A program made the translations under genes and the position numbers. The notes below the pieces were generated by a model that saw only the letters and a list, made by a program, of their open reading frames with translations, ran no database searches and was not told the DNA's origin. Below are positions 57,522 to 64,000 of a DNA stretch of 64,000 bases, in pieces. The DNA comes from Edaphobacter bradus (GTDB lineage: Bacteria > Acidobacteriota > Terriglobia > Terriglobales > Acidobacteriaceae), in contig NZ_JAGSYF010000003.1 in assembly GCF_025685645.1 (NCBI RefSeq), forward strand, positions 1-64,000. Reading direction: 5' to 3'. Each line of letters begins with the position of its first letter. Within the stretch, counting starts at the first letter, position 1.

Positions 57522-58748
57522 ATGGTTTCTATGACCACTTCAGCCGCAACCCGCCCGCAACTTGCACATCTTACAGCACAATTGAACGATCTCAGGCAAC
57601 GCGGGACCTACTTTCGGCTTCGCGTTCTCGAAGATGAGCAGGGCCCCGTCTGCACGTACGACGGGAAAAAAGTCATCAATCTTGCGAGCAACAACTATCT
57701 CGGTCTGTGCGATCATCCGAAGCTGCGCGAGGCAGCCATCGCTGCGACGGAGAAGTTTGGCGTAGGCTCAGGCGCCGTGCGCACCATCGCCGGTACGATG
57801 CGCATCCACATGGAACTGGAGGAGAAGATCGCGGCCTTCAAGGGCGTGGAGGCCTGCGTGGTCTTCCAGTCGGGCTTCACGGCAAATGCAGGTACAGTCT
57901 CGAGCATTCTTGGCAAAGAAGACTTCATCATCTCCGATGAGCTGAATCACGCGAGCATCATCGATGGCGCGAGGCTCTCGCGCGCGAAGATCAAGGTCTT
58001 CCGCCATAAGGACGTCGCTCACGCAGAGGAGATCTTGAAAGAGATTCAGAACGAGCCCGGGCGAAAGCTCGTAATCACCGATGGAGTGTTCTCGATGGAC
58101 GGCGACATCGGCCCGGTCGACAAACTCTGCGACGTGTGCGACAAGTACGGCGCGATCATGATGGTCGACGACGCGCACGCAAGCGGCGTTCTGGGACGCA
58201 ATGGGCGCGGCTCAGTCGATCACTTCGGCTGCACGTCGCGCGTGGATGTGCAGGTAGGTACACTGTCGAAGGCGATCGGCGCGTTGGGCGGCTACGTCTG
58301 CGGCAGCCGCGACCTGATCGAATATCTGTATCACCGCGCGCGACCGTTCCTGTTCTCGACCTCGCATCCGCCTTCGGTCGCGGCGTCGTGCATCGCTGCC
58401 TTCGACCTGCTGGAGACGGAGCCTGAGCGCATCGAGCGGCTGTGGTCGAATACGCGCTACTTCAAGGAGCAGCTTACCGCGACTGGCTTCGACACTGGCG
58501 GGCGAACGACTCCTGCGAGCGAGACTCCGATTACACCGATCATCATCGGAGACGGACGCAAGACGATGGAGTTCAGCAAGACCCTGTTCGACGCCGGAGT
58601 GATGGCGACGGGAATCGCCTTCCCCACGGTTCCTGAGGGCAAGGCGCGCATTCGCACCATTATGACGAGCGAGCATAACCGCGAGCAGATCGATCGGGCA
58701 CTCGAGACCCTGACGACCGTCGCGCGCAAAATGGCAATTCTCAACTAG
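57522..58748 (+). CDS. kbl: Glycine C-acetyltransferase (alpha-oxoamine synthase family)
   Basis: This is a PLP enzyme that joins glycine and acetyl-CoA to 2-amino-3-ketobutyrate (or, less likely, a related oxoamine synthase such as BioF). From ATG 57522 it has 408 residues: KVINLASNNYLGLCDHPKLREAA, FQSGFTANAGTVSSIL, DELNHASIIDGARLSRAK, DGVFSMDGDIGPVD, VDDAHASGVLGRNGRG and GTLSKAIGALGGYVCG with the PLP-lysine at 250. In-frame ATGs at 57477 and 57531 are alternatives. No threonine dehydrogenase gene is nearby, so Kbl rests on sequence resemblance. Confidence 0.9.
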   Translation: MVSMTTSAATRPQLAHLTAQLNDLRQRGTYFRLRVLEDEQGPVCTYDGKKVINLASNNYLGLCDHPKLREAAIAATEKFGVGSGAVRTIAGTMRIHMELEEKIAAFKGVEACVVFQSGFTANAGTVSSILGKEDFIISDELNHASIIDGARLSRAKIKVFRHKDVAHAEEILKEIQNEPGRKLVITDGVFSMDGDIGPVDKLCDVCDKYGAIMMVDDAHASGVLGRNGRGSVDHFGCTSRVDVQVGTLSKAIGALGGYVCGSRDLIEYLYHRARPFLFSTSHPPSVAASCIAAFDLLETEPERIERLWSNTRYFKEQLTATGFDTGGRTTPASETPITPIIIGDGRKTMEFSKTLFDAGVMATGIAFPTVPEGKARIRTIMTSEHNREQIDRALETLTTVARKMAILN

Positions 58749-58938
58749 CGCTCTCACGCCGAGGATGCTTGATGCCACGATGGCGTGAGTGGAAGGTGTA
58801 GAAGCAGTCCAGACAGCGCCAGGGATGGAGTCCCAGGCGTCGCGCGATGACGCGCTCGAAGAAGCTCTTGCGCGTAATGCGCGTTGTACGAAGCGAGCTG
58901 CACTGCTTGCAGACAACTCTACTATTTTCTGAAAGCAT
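58741..58938 (-). CDS. 65-residue zinc-ribbon-like protein
   Basis: From ATG 58938 the product begins MLSENSRVVCKQCSS and contains RKSFFERVIARRLGLHPWRCLDCFYTFHSRHRG. Two CxxC pairs (CKQC and CLDC, about 30 residues apart) form a zinc-ribbon-like arrangement; the protein is basic, which suggests nucleic-acid contact. I recognise no named family. Its end overlaps the convergent kbl by eight bases. It has a perfect TATAAT close upstream, no Shine-Dalgarno, and a predicted leader of only about ten bases. Confidence 0.65.
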   Translation of the reverse strand: MLSENSRVVCKQCSSLRTTRITRKSFFERVIARRLGLHPWRCLDCFYTFHSRHRGIKHPRRESAS

Positions 58939-58954
58939 GGTGTGTTGCTTGCAG

Positions 58955-58983
58955 ATTATAAGCAATTCTCTGCCTCTTGTAGT
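58955..58983 (-). promoter_or_regulatory. Promoter candidate for the zinc-ribbon gene
   Basis: The minus strand reads ACTACA, 17 bases, TATAAT. The -10 is perfect and the -35 has 3 of 6 consensus bases. The start point would be about ten bases before the ATG at 58938, giving a near-leaderless mRNA. Confidence 0.45.
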
Positions 58984-59018
58984 AGTAAATTCAGCAATTT
59001 AGAGGCAGGAGCAGAGAT

Positions 59019-59768
59019 TTAGCGAGCGGCTGGGGAGCGGGGGTCGGTGCTCAGGTCGGCTCGGTAGCGCATGATCCAGGTGTCTCGGTGCTGGGTGAGT
59101 TCCTTTGCGACGCTATGCCAGGCGGTGCGCTGGCCTACGGACATGTTGGATTCGATGGGGTCGGGCTGGTCGAGTTGGGCGAAGTTTTTGAGGCGGGTGA
59201 CGATGAGGATTCGGTCGGGGCTCTCGCCTACGGTAGTAGTGAAGACCTCGAACTCGATGAGGTTGGCCTTGCGGGCGGCGGGAAGCATGAAGTCGTGGAC
59301 GGCTTTGAGGAAGGCGGCGGAGGTGCCGGGGCGGAGGCGGTACTCGGTGAAGTAGCTGGTGGGGTATTCGGCGTTGGAGGCGGTGGGAAGGGTCGAGAGG
59401 TCGCGGTGGAGGGCGATGGCGGACTCGTGGTTCGAGGCGATGGGCGGGACGCGGCGGGCGCTGAGAGCCTTGGCTTCTTCGGGGGTGAGGCCCTTGTCGG
59501 TGTACTTGCCCTGGTCGTAATGGATGAAGGAGGCGAAGGGCAGGACGGTGAAGTAGCGATCGGACTGGCCGAAGGTGGCGGTGGAGAAGATGAGGCAGGC
59601 GGGCGCTCCACCTTTGACGACGGCGGCGCAGTAGTCCTTCTGGGCGGATTCGAACTGGCCGGCGGTGCCGGAGTGGATGATGGTCTCTTCGAGGAGGGCA
59701 TTGCTGATGTTGGATTGGGCGGCGAGAGGGATGGTCAGGGTGAGAAGTGCCAGGGCCAGTGGACGCAT
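59019..59768 (-). CDS. Exported protein of unknown function
   Basis: The chosen start (MRPLALALLTLTIPLAAQ) gives a signal peptide and a 249-residue product; the frame is open upstream to 59849 without resemblance. The mature part contains two alpha/beta-type segments of about 100 residues (DRYFTVLPFASFIHYDQGKYTDKGLTPEEAKALSARRVPPI; EYRLRPGTSAAFLKAVHDFMLPAARKANLIEFEVFTTTVGES-like). The second resembles dimeric alpha/beta-barrel (NIPSNAP- or ABM-like) pattern, but I would not assign it. It is transcribed opposite to kbl and is 80 bases downstream of the zinc-ribbon promoter region. Confidence 0.68.
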   Translation of the reverse strand: MRPLALALLTLTIPLAAQSNISNALLEETIIHSGTAGQFESAQKDYCAAVVKGGAPACLIFSTATFGQSDRYFTVLPFASFIHYDQGKYTDKGLTPEEAKALSARRVPPIASNHESAIALHRDLSTLPTASNAEYPTSYFTEYRLRPGTSAAFLKAVHDFMLPAARKANLIEFEVFTTTVGESPDRILIVTRLKNFAQLDQPDPIESNMSVGQRTAWHSVAKELTQHRDTWIMRYRADLSTDPRSPAAR

Positions 59769-59871
59769 GAGGTTATGGTCGATGGTGGTTGGACTTCGGT
59801 CAAGAGATTCTTGAAGGGAGCGCCCTGCGAAGGGTTCGAGCTGGGGCACCCGGTTTCATGGCCCACCTAGT

Positions 59872-60288
59872 CTATTTGCCCTGAAGCTGGAGGGTCATTT
59901 TTGTGAGATCCATGAAGTTCCATCCGTCGATGAGTTTGCCATCCCGGCAGGTGATGAAGGACGAACCGCCGAGGGTGGTTTTCTTTCCACTGGCTGGGAA
60001 GCCTAGCGCGTCGCCGTTATGAGTCATCGTGCAGGTCCAGCGGATCGCCACGCGATCTCCTTCGGCAATCAGGTCGTCGATGTCGATGTGGATGCCGGAG
60101 AAGGCACCGTGGAACTGGCGATGGATGGTTTTGAAGTCTCCGGGGCCGTGGAGGACTGACTCGGGCTCGGGGAAGCCGTAGGCTTTGCCCTGTGGGTGGA
60201 AGAGTTCGTCGATAGTCGATTCCCTGCCCTGGTTCCAGACTTCTTCGAACCAGCGTCTTGCGAGGGCCTTGTTCGCCTGCTCTGACAT
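59872..60288 (-). CDS. SnoaL-like / ester-cyclase-type protein
   Basis: The 138-residue product starts at ATG 60288 with GAGGAGGC upstream and has the NTF2-like cone fold pattern: SEQANKALARRWFEEVWNQGRESTIDELFHPQGKAYGFPE ... GPGDFKTIHRQFHGAFSGIHIDIDDLIAEGDRVAIRWTCTMTHNGDALGFPASGKKTTLGGSSFITCRDGKLIDGWNFMDL. This is the SnoaL-like polyketide-cyclase/ester-cyclase family; many members are small-molecule enzymes of unknown substrate. The frame is open to 60462, but the RBS fixes the start here. Confidence 0.82.
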   Translation of the reverse strand: MSEQANKALARRWFEEVWNQGRESTIDELFHPQGKAYGFPEPESVLHGPGDFKTIHRQFHGAFSGIHIDIDDLIAEGDRVAIRWTCTMTHNGDALGFPASGKKTTLGGSSFITCRDGKLIDGWNFMDLTKMTLQLQGK

Positions 60289-60512
60289 GACAGCCTCCTC
60301 GGTGCGGGAAAGATTAGCACGGGGCTCCAACGAGCACACGAGATAGGGTATTGTAAGGCCACTGCCTTCTGGGCCCACTCGAGCGGTCCTTTTTCGATTT
60401 TCCGAAGGGCAAGCGCGACTCCATGCAGCAGGGTAAGAGAGCGCTTGAGGCGGAAACGCCAAACCTCCATGTGCGGACGAGAAGAATCAGCAGCGATTGA
60501 GCGAGTCAAGCC

Positions 60513-62009
60513 ATGGCGCGGCAGGAACCCTCAATGCGGAAGACCCTACCTTGGATGCTGCGGTACGGTCTTGCAGTCGCGTCCGTTGCGACAGCACTCG
60601 GGGTAGCACTGCTCCTGCACCACTTTCAATTTCGTGGTCGGGAACTTTCGCTTTTCCTGTTTGCGGTAGCGATCACCGCCTGGAATGCCGGAGTGGGACC
60701 TGCAGTCGTGTCGATTGTGCTTTCGACCGCTTCCTTCGATTACTTCTTCGTGCCGCCCCTTTACAGCTTCTATTTCACTTTTTCCGATCTTCCGTCCCTT
60801 ATCATTTTGGTGCTGATCGCGGCGCTCGTTACACGTTTTAGTTCCCTTCGGCACCGAGTCGAGGCAGACCTTCGTCAAGCTCGCGACGAGCTCCAAATTG
60901 AAGTAGAGGAACGAACCCAGCAGGCCAGCCTGCTCAATCTCACACATGACACCATTTTCGTCCGTGACATGAGTGACATCATTACGTACTGGAATCGAGG
61001 GGCTGAGGAGTTGTACGGGTGGACGGCAGAGGAGGCAATCGGGAAGAACAGTCACCAACTCCTGCAGACAGAATTTCCGATACCGATCGAGGACGTTCGC
61101 GCGGAGTTGCTGCGCACCCGCCGGTGGGAAGGCGAACTCCGGAAGACGAAAGCTAACGGGTTCAGGGTGGTGGTGGCAAGCCGATGGTCTCTGCGTCGAG
61201 ACGAGCAGGGGCGTGCCGTTGCGATCCTGGAAACCAATAATGACATCAGCGATCGGAAGCGACGGGAAGAAGAGATTCGCCAGCTCAACGACGAGCTTGC
61301 GAAAAGAACCACCGACCTCGAAGCCATTAACAAGGAATTGGAGGCGTTTGCTTATTCCGTATCGCATGACCTGCGTGCGCCTCTTCGGCATGTGGCCGGA
61401 TATACAGAGCTGCTTCAGAAGAATTCCTCGTCAGTCCTGGATGAAAAGAGCCACCGATATATGGCGACGATCCTGGAGGCGGCGAAAAAGATGGGCAACT
61501 TGATCGACGATCTCCTGGCCTTTTCGAGAATTGGACGCACGGAGACGCGCGAGACGACGGTCAGCCTGGAAGAACTTGTAAAGGAAGTTCTAGGCGAAGT
61601 GCAGGAGGAGACAGATGGTCGCAATATTGCCTGGAGAATCGGCCCATTGCCCAATTTGTATGCCGACCGTTCGATGCTAAAGCTTGCGCTGGTCAATCTC
61701 ATTTCCAATGCTGTGAAATTCACACGGACACGCCCGCAAGCCGAAATTGAAATAGGATGTACGGCAAAGGAAGAGGATGGGGTTGTGGTGTTTATCCGGG
61801 ACAACGGAGTTGGCTTTGATATGAAGTATGTCAACAAGCTATTTGGCGTATTTCAACGTCTTCACCAGTCTGATGCATTTGAAGGCACTGGCATAGGTCT
61901 GGCTACCGTGCAACGTATCATCCATCGTCACGGAGGCAGAGTCTGGGCTGAGGGCTTTGTGGATAGAGGTGCGACCTTTTTTTTCTCAGTTCCTGGCCAA
62001 AGGAGATAG
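60513..62009 (+). CDS. Sensor histidine kinase with DUF4118 and PAS domains
   Basis: The 498-residue membrane kinase has a DUF4118-like N-terminus of three to four helices (GLAVASVATALGVALLL, LSLFLFAVAITAWNAGVG, ...; the type found in KdpD). A coiled-coil helix and a PAS domain follow (about 130-245; IFVRDMSDIITYWNRGAEELYGWTAEEAIGKNS). The HisKA has phospho-His285 (SVSHDLRAPLRHVAGY), and the HATPase has NLISNAVKF, DNGVGFD and GTGIGLATVQRIIHRHGG. It is followed five bases later by a response regulator, its likely partner. Met8 (60534) is an alternative start. Confidence 0.93.
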   Translation: MARQEPSMRKTLPWMLRYGLAVASVATALGVALLLHHFQFRGRELSLFLFAVAITAWNAGVGPAVVSIVLSTASFDYFFVPPLYSFYFTFSDLPSLIILVLIAALVTRFSSLRHRVEADLRQARDELQIEVEERTQQASLLNLTHDTIFVRDMSDIITYWNRGAEELYGWTAEEAIGKNSHQLLQTEFPIPIEDVRAELLRTRRWEGELRKTKANGFRVVVASRWSLRRDEQGRAVAILETNNDISDRKRREEEIRQLNDELAKRTTDLEAINKELEAFAYSVSHDLRAPLRHVAGYTELLQKNSSSVLDEKSHRYMATILEAAKKMGNLIDDLLAFSRIGRTETRETTVSLEELVKEVLGEVQEETDGRNIAWRIGPLPNLYADRSMLKLALVNLISNAVKFTRTRPQAEIEIGCTAKEEDGVVVFIRDNGVGFDMKYVNKLFGVFQRLHQSDAFEGTGIGLATVQRIIHRHGGRVWAEGFVDRGATFFFSVPGQRR

Positions 62010-62014
62010 AGATT

Positions 62015-62467
62015 ATGGACATGTTAGGACGCATCTTGATGGTGGAGGACGACCCTAAGGACGTGGAGCTTACTCTGATGGCTCTGGACGAATACAAACT
62101 TGCTAATGAGGTTGTTGTCACTCGCGATGGGGAAGAGGCCCTGGACTATCTTTATTGCCGCGGAAACTTCAGTGCGCGTACCAGCGGGAATCCTGCTGTC
62201 CTGCTGCTCGATCTAAAGTTGCCTAAGGTTGACGGATTGGAGGTGCTGCAGCAGATCAAGTCTGATGAGAAGCTGAGAATGATTCCCGTGGTGGTGCTGA
62301 CCTCGTCGCGTGAGGAAAAAGACATGGTGGCGAGCTATAGACATAGTGTGAACGCCTATGTAGTAAAACCAGTTGATTTTCACGAGTTTGTCAATGCCAT
62401 CAAGGAGCTCGGGATCTTTTGGGCGATTGTCAATGAGCCGCCACCGGGAAGCATAAAAAGGAATTAG
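62015..62467 (+). CDS. Single-domain response regulator (Rcp1-like)
   Basis: The 150-residue product is a stand-alone receiver domain: [18 protein letters not shown] (acidic pair), the phospho-acceptor Asp66 in [30 protein letters not shown] (Thr/Ser switch) and [11 protein letters not shown] (Lys). The insertion [16 protein letters not shown] after the second strand is typical of Rcp1-type regulators that pair with PAS/phytochrome-like kinases. No output domain. It lies five bases after the kinase gene and 26 before the NtrC-type gene. Confidence 0.92.
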   Translation: MDMLGRILMVEDDPKDVELTLMALDEYKLANEVVVTRDGEEALDYLYCRGNFSARTSGNPAVLLLDLKLPKVDGLEVLQQIKSDEKLRMIPVVVLTSSREEKDMVASYRHSVNAYVVKPVDFHEFVNAIKELGIFWAIVNEPPPGSIKRN

Positions 62468-62493
62468 CGGATTCGAGAGTTGAAAGATCGGAG

Positions 62494-64000
62494 ATGACTG
62501 TGAAATCTCCCTTGAGCATTCTGTATCTTGAAGATGATCCCAGCGACGCAGGACTTGTTCAGGCACTGCTCGAGTCAGAGGGTGTCGCTTGTTGTGTAAC
62601 CCGTGTTGAGACTCAGGTTGATTTCCAGGCTTCACTTGAACAGGGCGGGTTTGACCTGATCCTGGGAGATTACACCCTTCCCTCCTTCGACGGCATTTCG
62701 GCATTGAAGATCGCAGTGGAGAAGCGCCCGGAAGTGCCGTTTATCTTTGTTTCTGGAACCCTGGGCGAGGAAGTGGCGATCGAAGCGCTCAAGATCGGGG
62801 CAACAGACTATATTCTCAAGTCTCGACTGTCGAGGATACTGCCCTCAGTGCAAAGAGCATTACGCGAAGGCCAGGAAAGAGCCGAGCGTAAGTCTGCAGA
62901 GGAGGCGCTGCGACGGAGTAAGGCTTACTTAGCTGAAGCGCAGCGACTGAGCCACACAGGCAGCTTCGGCTGGGATGTTTCCAGCGGAGAGATCTACTGG
63001 TCTCAAGAGACCTTTCGGATATTTGGATACGATCCAGCATCCGGGATTACGATTGAAAAAATAGTGCAACGAACTCACCCGGAAGACAGAGGGGCGGTGC
63101 AGCAATTAATCGAACGCGTTTCACGCGAGAGGGAGGAGTTCGATATTGAGCATCGGTTGCTGCTGCCTGATGGATCCGTCAGATACCTACGAGTCGTGGG
63201 TCATCCCTCAAGAAACGAGTCGGGCAACTTTGAGTTTGTGGGAGCGGTCACGGACATCACCGAGCGCAAGCAGGCAGAAGAAGAGTTGCGTCGAAGCGAG
63301 AGTTATCTGGCGGAAGCACAGAGGCTTTGCCATACAGGCAGCTTCGGCTGGGATGTTTCCAGCGGAGAGATCTACTGGTCTCAAGAGACCTTTCGGATAT
63401 TTGGATACGATCCCGCATCCGGGATTACGATTGAAAAAATAGTGCAACGAACTCACCCGGAAGACAGAGGGGCGGTGCAGCAATTAATCGAACGCGTTTC
63501 ACGCGAGAGGGAGGAGTTCGAATTTGAGCATCGGTTGCTGCTGCCTGATGGATCCGTCAGATACCTGCGAGTCGTGGGTCATCCCTCAAGAAACGAGTCG
63601 GGCAACTTTGAGTTTGTGGGAGCGGTCACGGACATCACCGAGCGCAAACGGGCGGCAGATGAACTTCAGGAAGCGTTTAACGAAATCAAGAAACTGAAGG
63701 ACCAGCTATATAAAGAGAACATTGCGCTAAGGGAAGAGATCGATAAGGTATCGATGTTCGAGGAGATCGTAGGCGAGTCCCCGGCGCTTCAAGCAGTTCT
63801 TGCGCGTCTCGCCAAAGTTGCGCCTTCCGATTCCACCGTTCTCATAACCGGCGAGACGGGAACGGGTAAAGAACTCATTGCTCGCGCCATCCACAAACGA
63901 TCGCGGCGCTCCTCAAGGGCCTTTGTGAGTGTGAATTGTGCTGCCATCCCTGCAACGTTGATCGCCTCGGAGCTGTTCGGTCACGAGAAGGGAGCCTTCA
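62494..64000 (+). CDS. NtrC-type regulator: receiver-PAS-PAS-AAA+ (cut by window end)
   Basis: The frame runs off the right edge after 502 codons. Order: receiver (about 1-125; [12 protein letters not shown], Asp59 in [13 protein letters not shown]), coiled coil, PAS 1 (about 150-265), PAS 2 (about 275-390), coiled coil, then the sigma-54 AAA+ domain beginning with [18 protein letters not shown], Walker A GETGTGKE (453-460) and the start of the GAFTGA loop (HEKGAF) at the edge. The two PAS units are almost identical. Start: ATG 62494 listed, but GGAG lies directly before it, which suits the GTG at 62500 better. It is third in the operon with the kinase and the single-domain regulator. Confidence 0.92.
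   Translation, partial: MTVKSPLSILYLEDDPSDAGLVQALLESEGVACCVTRVETQVDFQASLEQGGFDLILGDYTLPSFDGISALKIAVEKRPEVPFIFVSGTLGEEVAIEALKIGATDYILKSRLSRILPSVQRALREGQERAERKSAEEALRRSKAYLAEAQRLSHTGSFGWDVSSGEIYWSQETFRIFGYDPASGITIEKIVQRTHPEDRGAVQQLIERVSREREEFDIEHRLLLPDGSVRYLRVVGHPSRNESGNFEFVGAVTDITERKQAEEELRRSESYLAEAQRLCHTGSFGWDVSSGEIYWSQETFRIFGYDPASGITIEKIVQRTHPEDRGAVQQLIERVSREREEFEFEHRLLLPDGSVRYLRVVGHPSRNESGNFEFVGAVTDITERKRAADELQEAFNEIKKLKDQLYKENIALREEIDKVSMFEEIVGESPALQAVLARLAKVAPSDSTVLITGETGTGKELIARAIHKRSRRSSRAFVSVNCAAIPATLIASELFGHEKGAF
62956..63647 (+). repeat. Near-identical 314-bp direct repeats (duplicated PAS coding unit)
   Basis: The blocks 62956-63269 and 63334-63647 are offset by 378 bases (126 codons) and differ at only four positions that I can see. 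They encode [20 protein letters not shown] through DITERK of PAS 1 and PAS 2. The flanks ([10 protein letters not shown] versus [10 protein letters not shown]) differ more. Confidence 0.95.

Overview
The window is a GC-rich bacterial chromosome segment that reads as Acidobacteriota (class Terriglobia, family Acidobacteriaceae, near Edaphobacter, Granulicella or Terriglobus). The pointers are an acidobacterial-type VWFA-related secreted protein, an Oar-like TonB-dependent receptor with a carboxypeptidase-regulatory N-terminus, many secreted proteins of families frequent in that group, LPS/Kdo genes (a Gram-negative envelope), and short palindromic dispersed repeats between genes. The genus is inference. 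I see no rRNA, tRNA, CRISPR array, transposase or phage gene.

Layout. 0-3.8 kb: str operon on the minus strand (rpsL-rpsG-fusA-tuf, tuf cut by the window edge) with a promoter candidate near 3.8 kb. 3.9-15.2 kb: secreted S9 peptidase, a large lipoprotein, nusB plus a lumazine synthase carrying an extra VOC-like domain, an enoyl-CoA hydratase, a small lipoprotein, a sodium:solute symporter, a DUF1440-type protein and a NUP-family protein. 15.3-23.1 kb: queE/queD, a truncated lactonase remnant, a DinG-type helicase, der, trmFO, then a repeat-rich gap that hides a 36-residue membrane protein gene. 23.2-30.4 kb: GNAT enzyme and a secreted protein on the minus strand, then a tightly packed plus-strand cluster waaA-lpxK-GT9-ICMT-DUF3108-DUF2007-queC. 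30.5-38 kb: secreted TPR protein, moeA-moaC, the ergothioneine genes egtD and egtB with a metallo-beta-lactamase-fold gene on the other strand between them, and a VIT1/CCC1-like transporter. 38-45.6 kb: DUF5666 protein, giant TonB-dependent receptor, VWFA protein and TPR protein. 45.6-60.3 kb: Lhr-type helicase with a DUF5522 partner, kdsC, YXWGXW protein, DUF6580 protein, DedA protein with mogA, TonB-like protein, miaA, a fluoride riboswitch with crcB, kbl, and several small or unknown genes. 60.5-64 kb: histidine kinase, single-domain response regulator and an NtrC-type regulator with two nearly identical PAS domains, cut by the window end.

How the genes work together. Queuosine (queD, queE, queC), molybdenum cofactor (moeA, moaC, mogA), ergothioneine (egtB, egtD) and Kdo-lipid A (waaA, lpxK, kdsC) genes are each present but only partly clustered. 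The 38-45.6 kb block looks like an envelope/uptake module. The most unusual observations are the fluoride riboswitch, whose P3 loop contains a perfect 13-bp tandem duplication that creates a competing 11-bp helix; the VOC-lumazine synthase fusion; and two housekeeping genes (lhr, trmFO) that appear to carry in-frame repeat DNA. I did not find an obvious new defence or mobile system.
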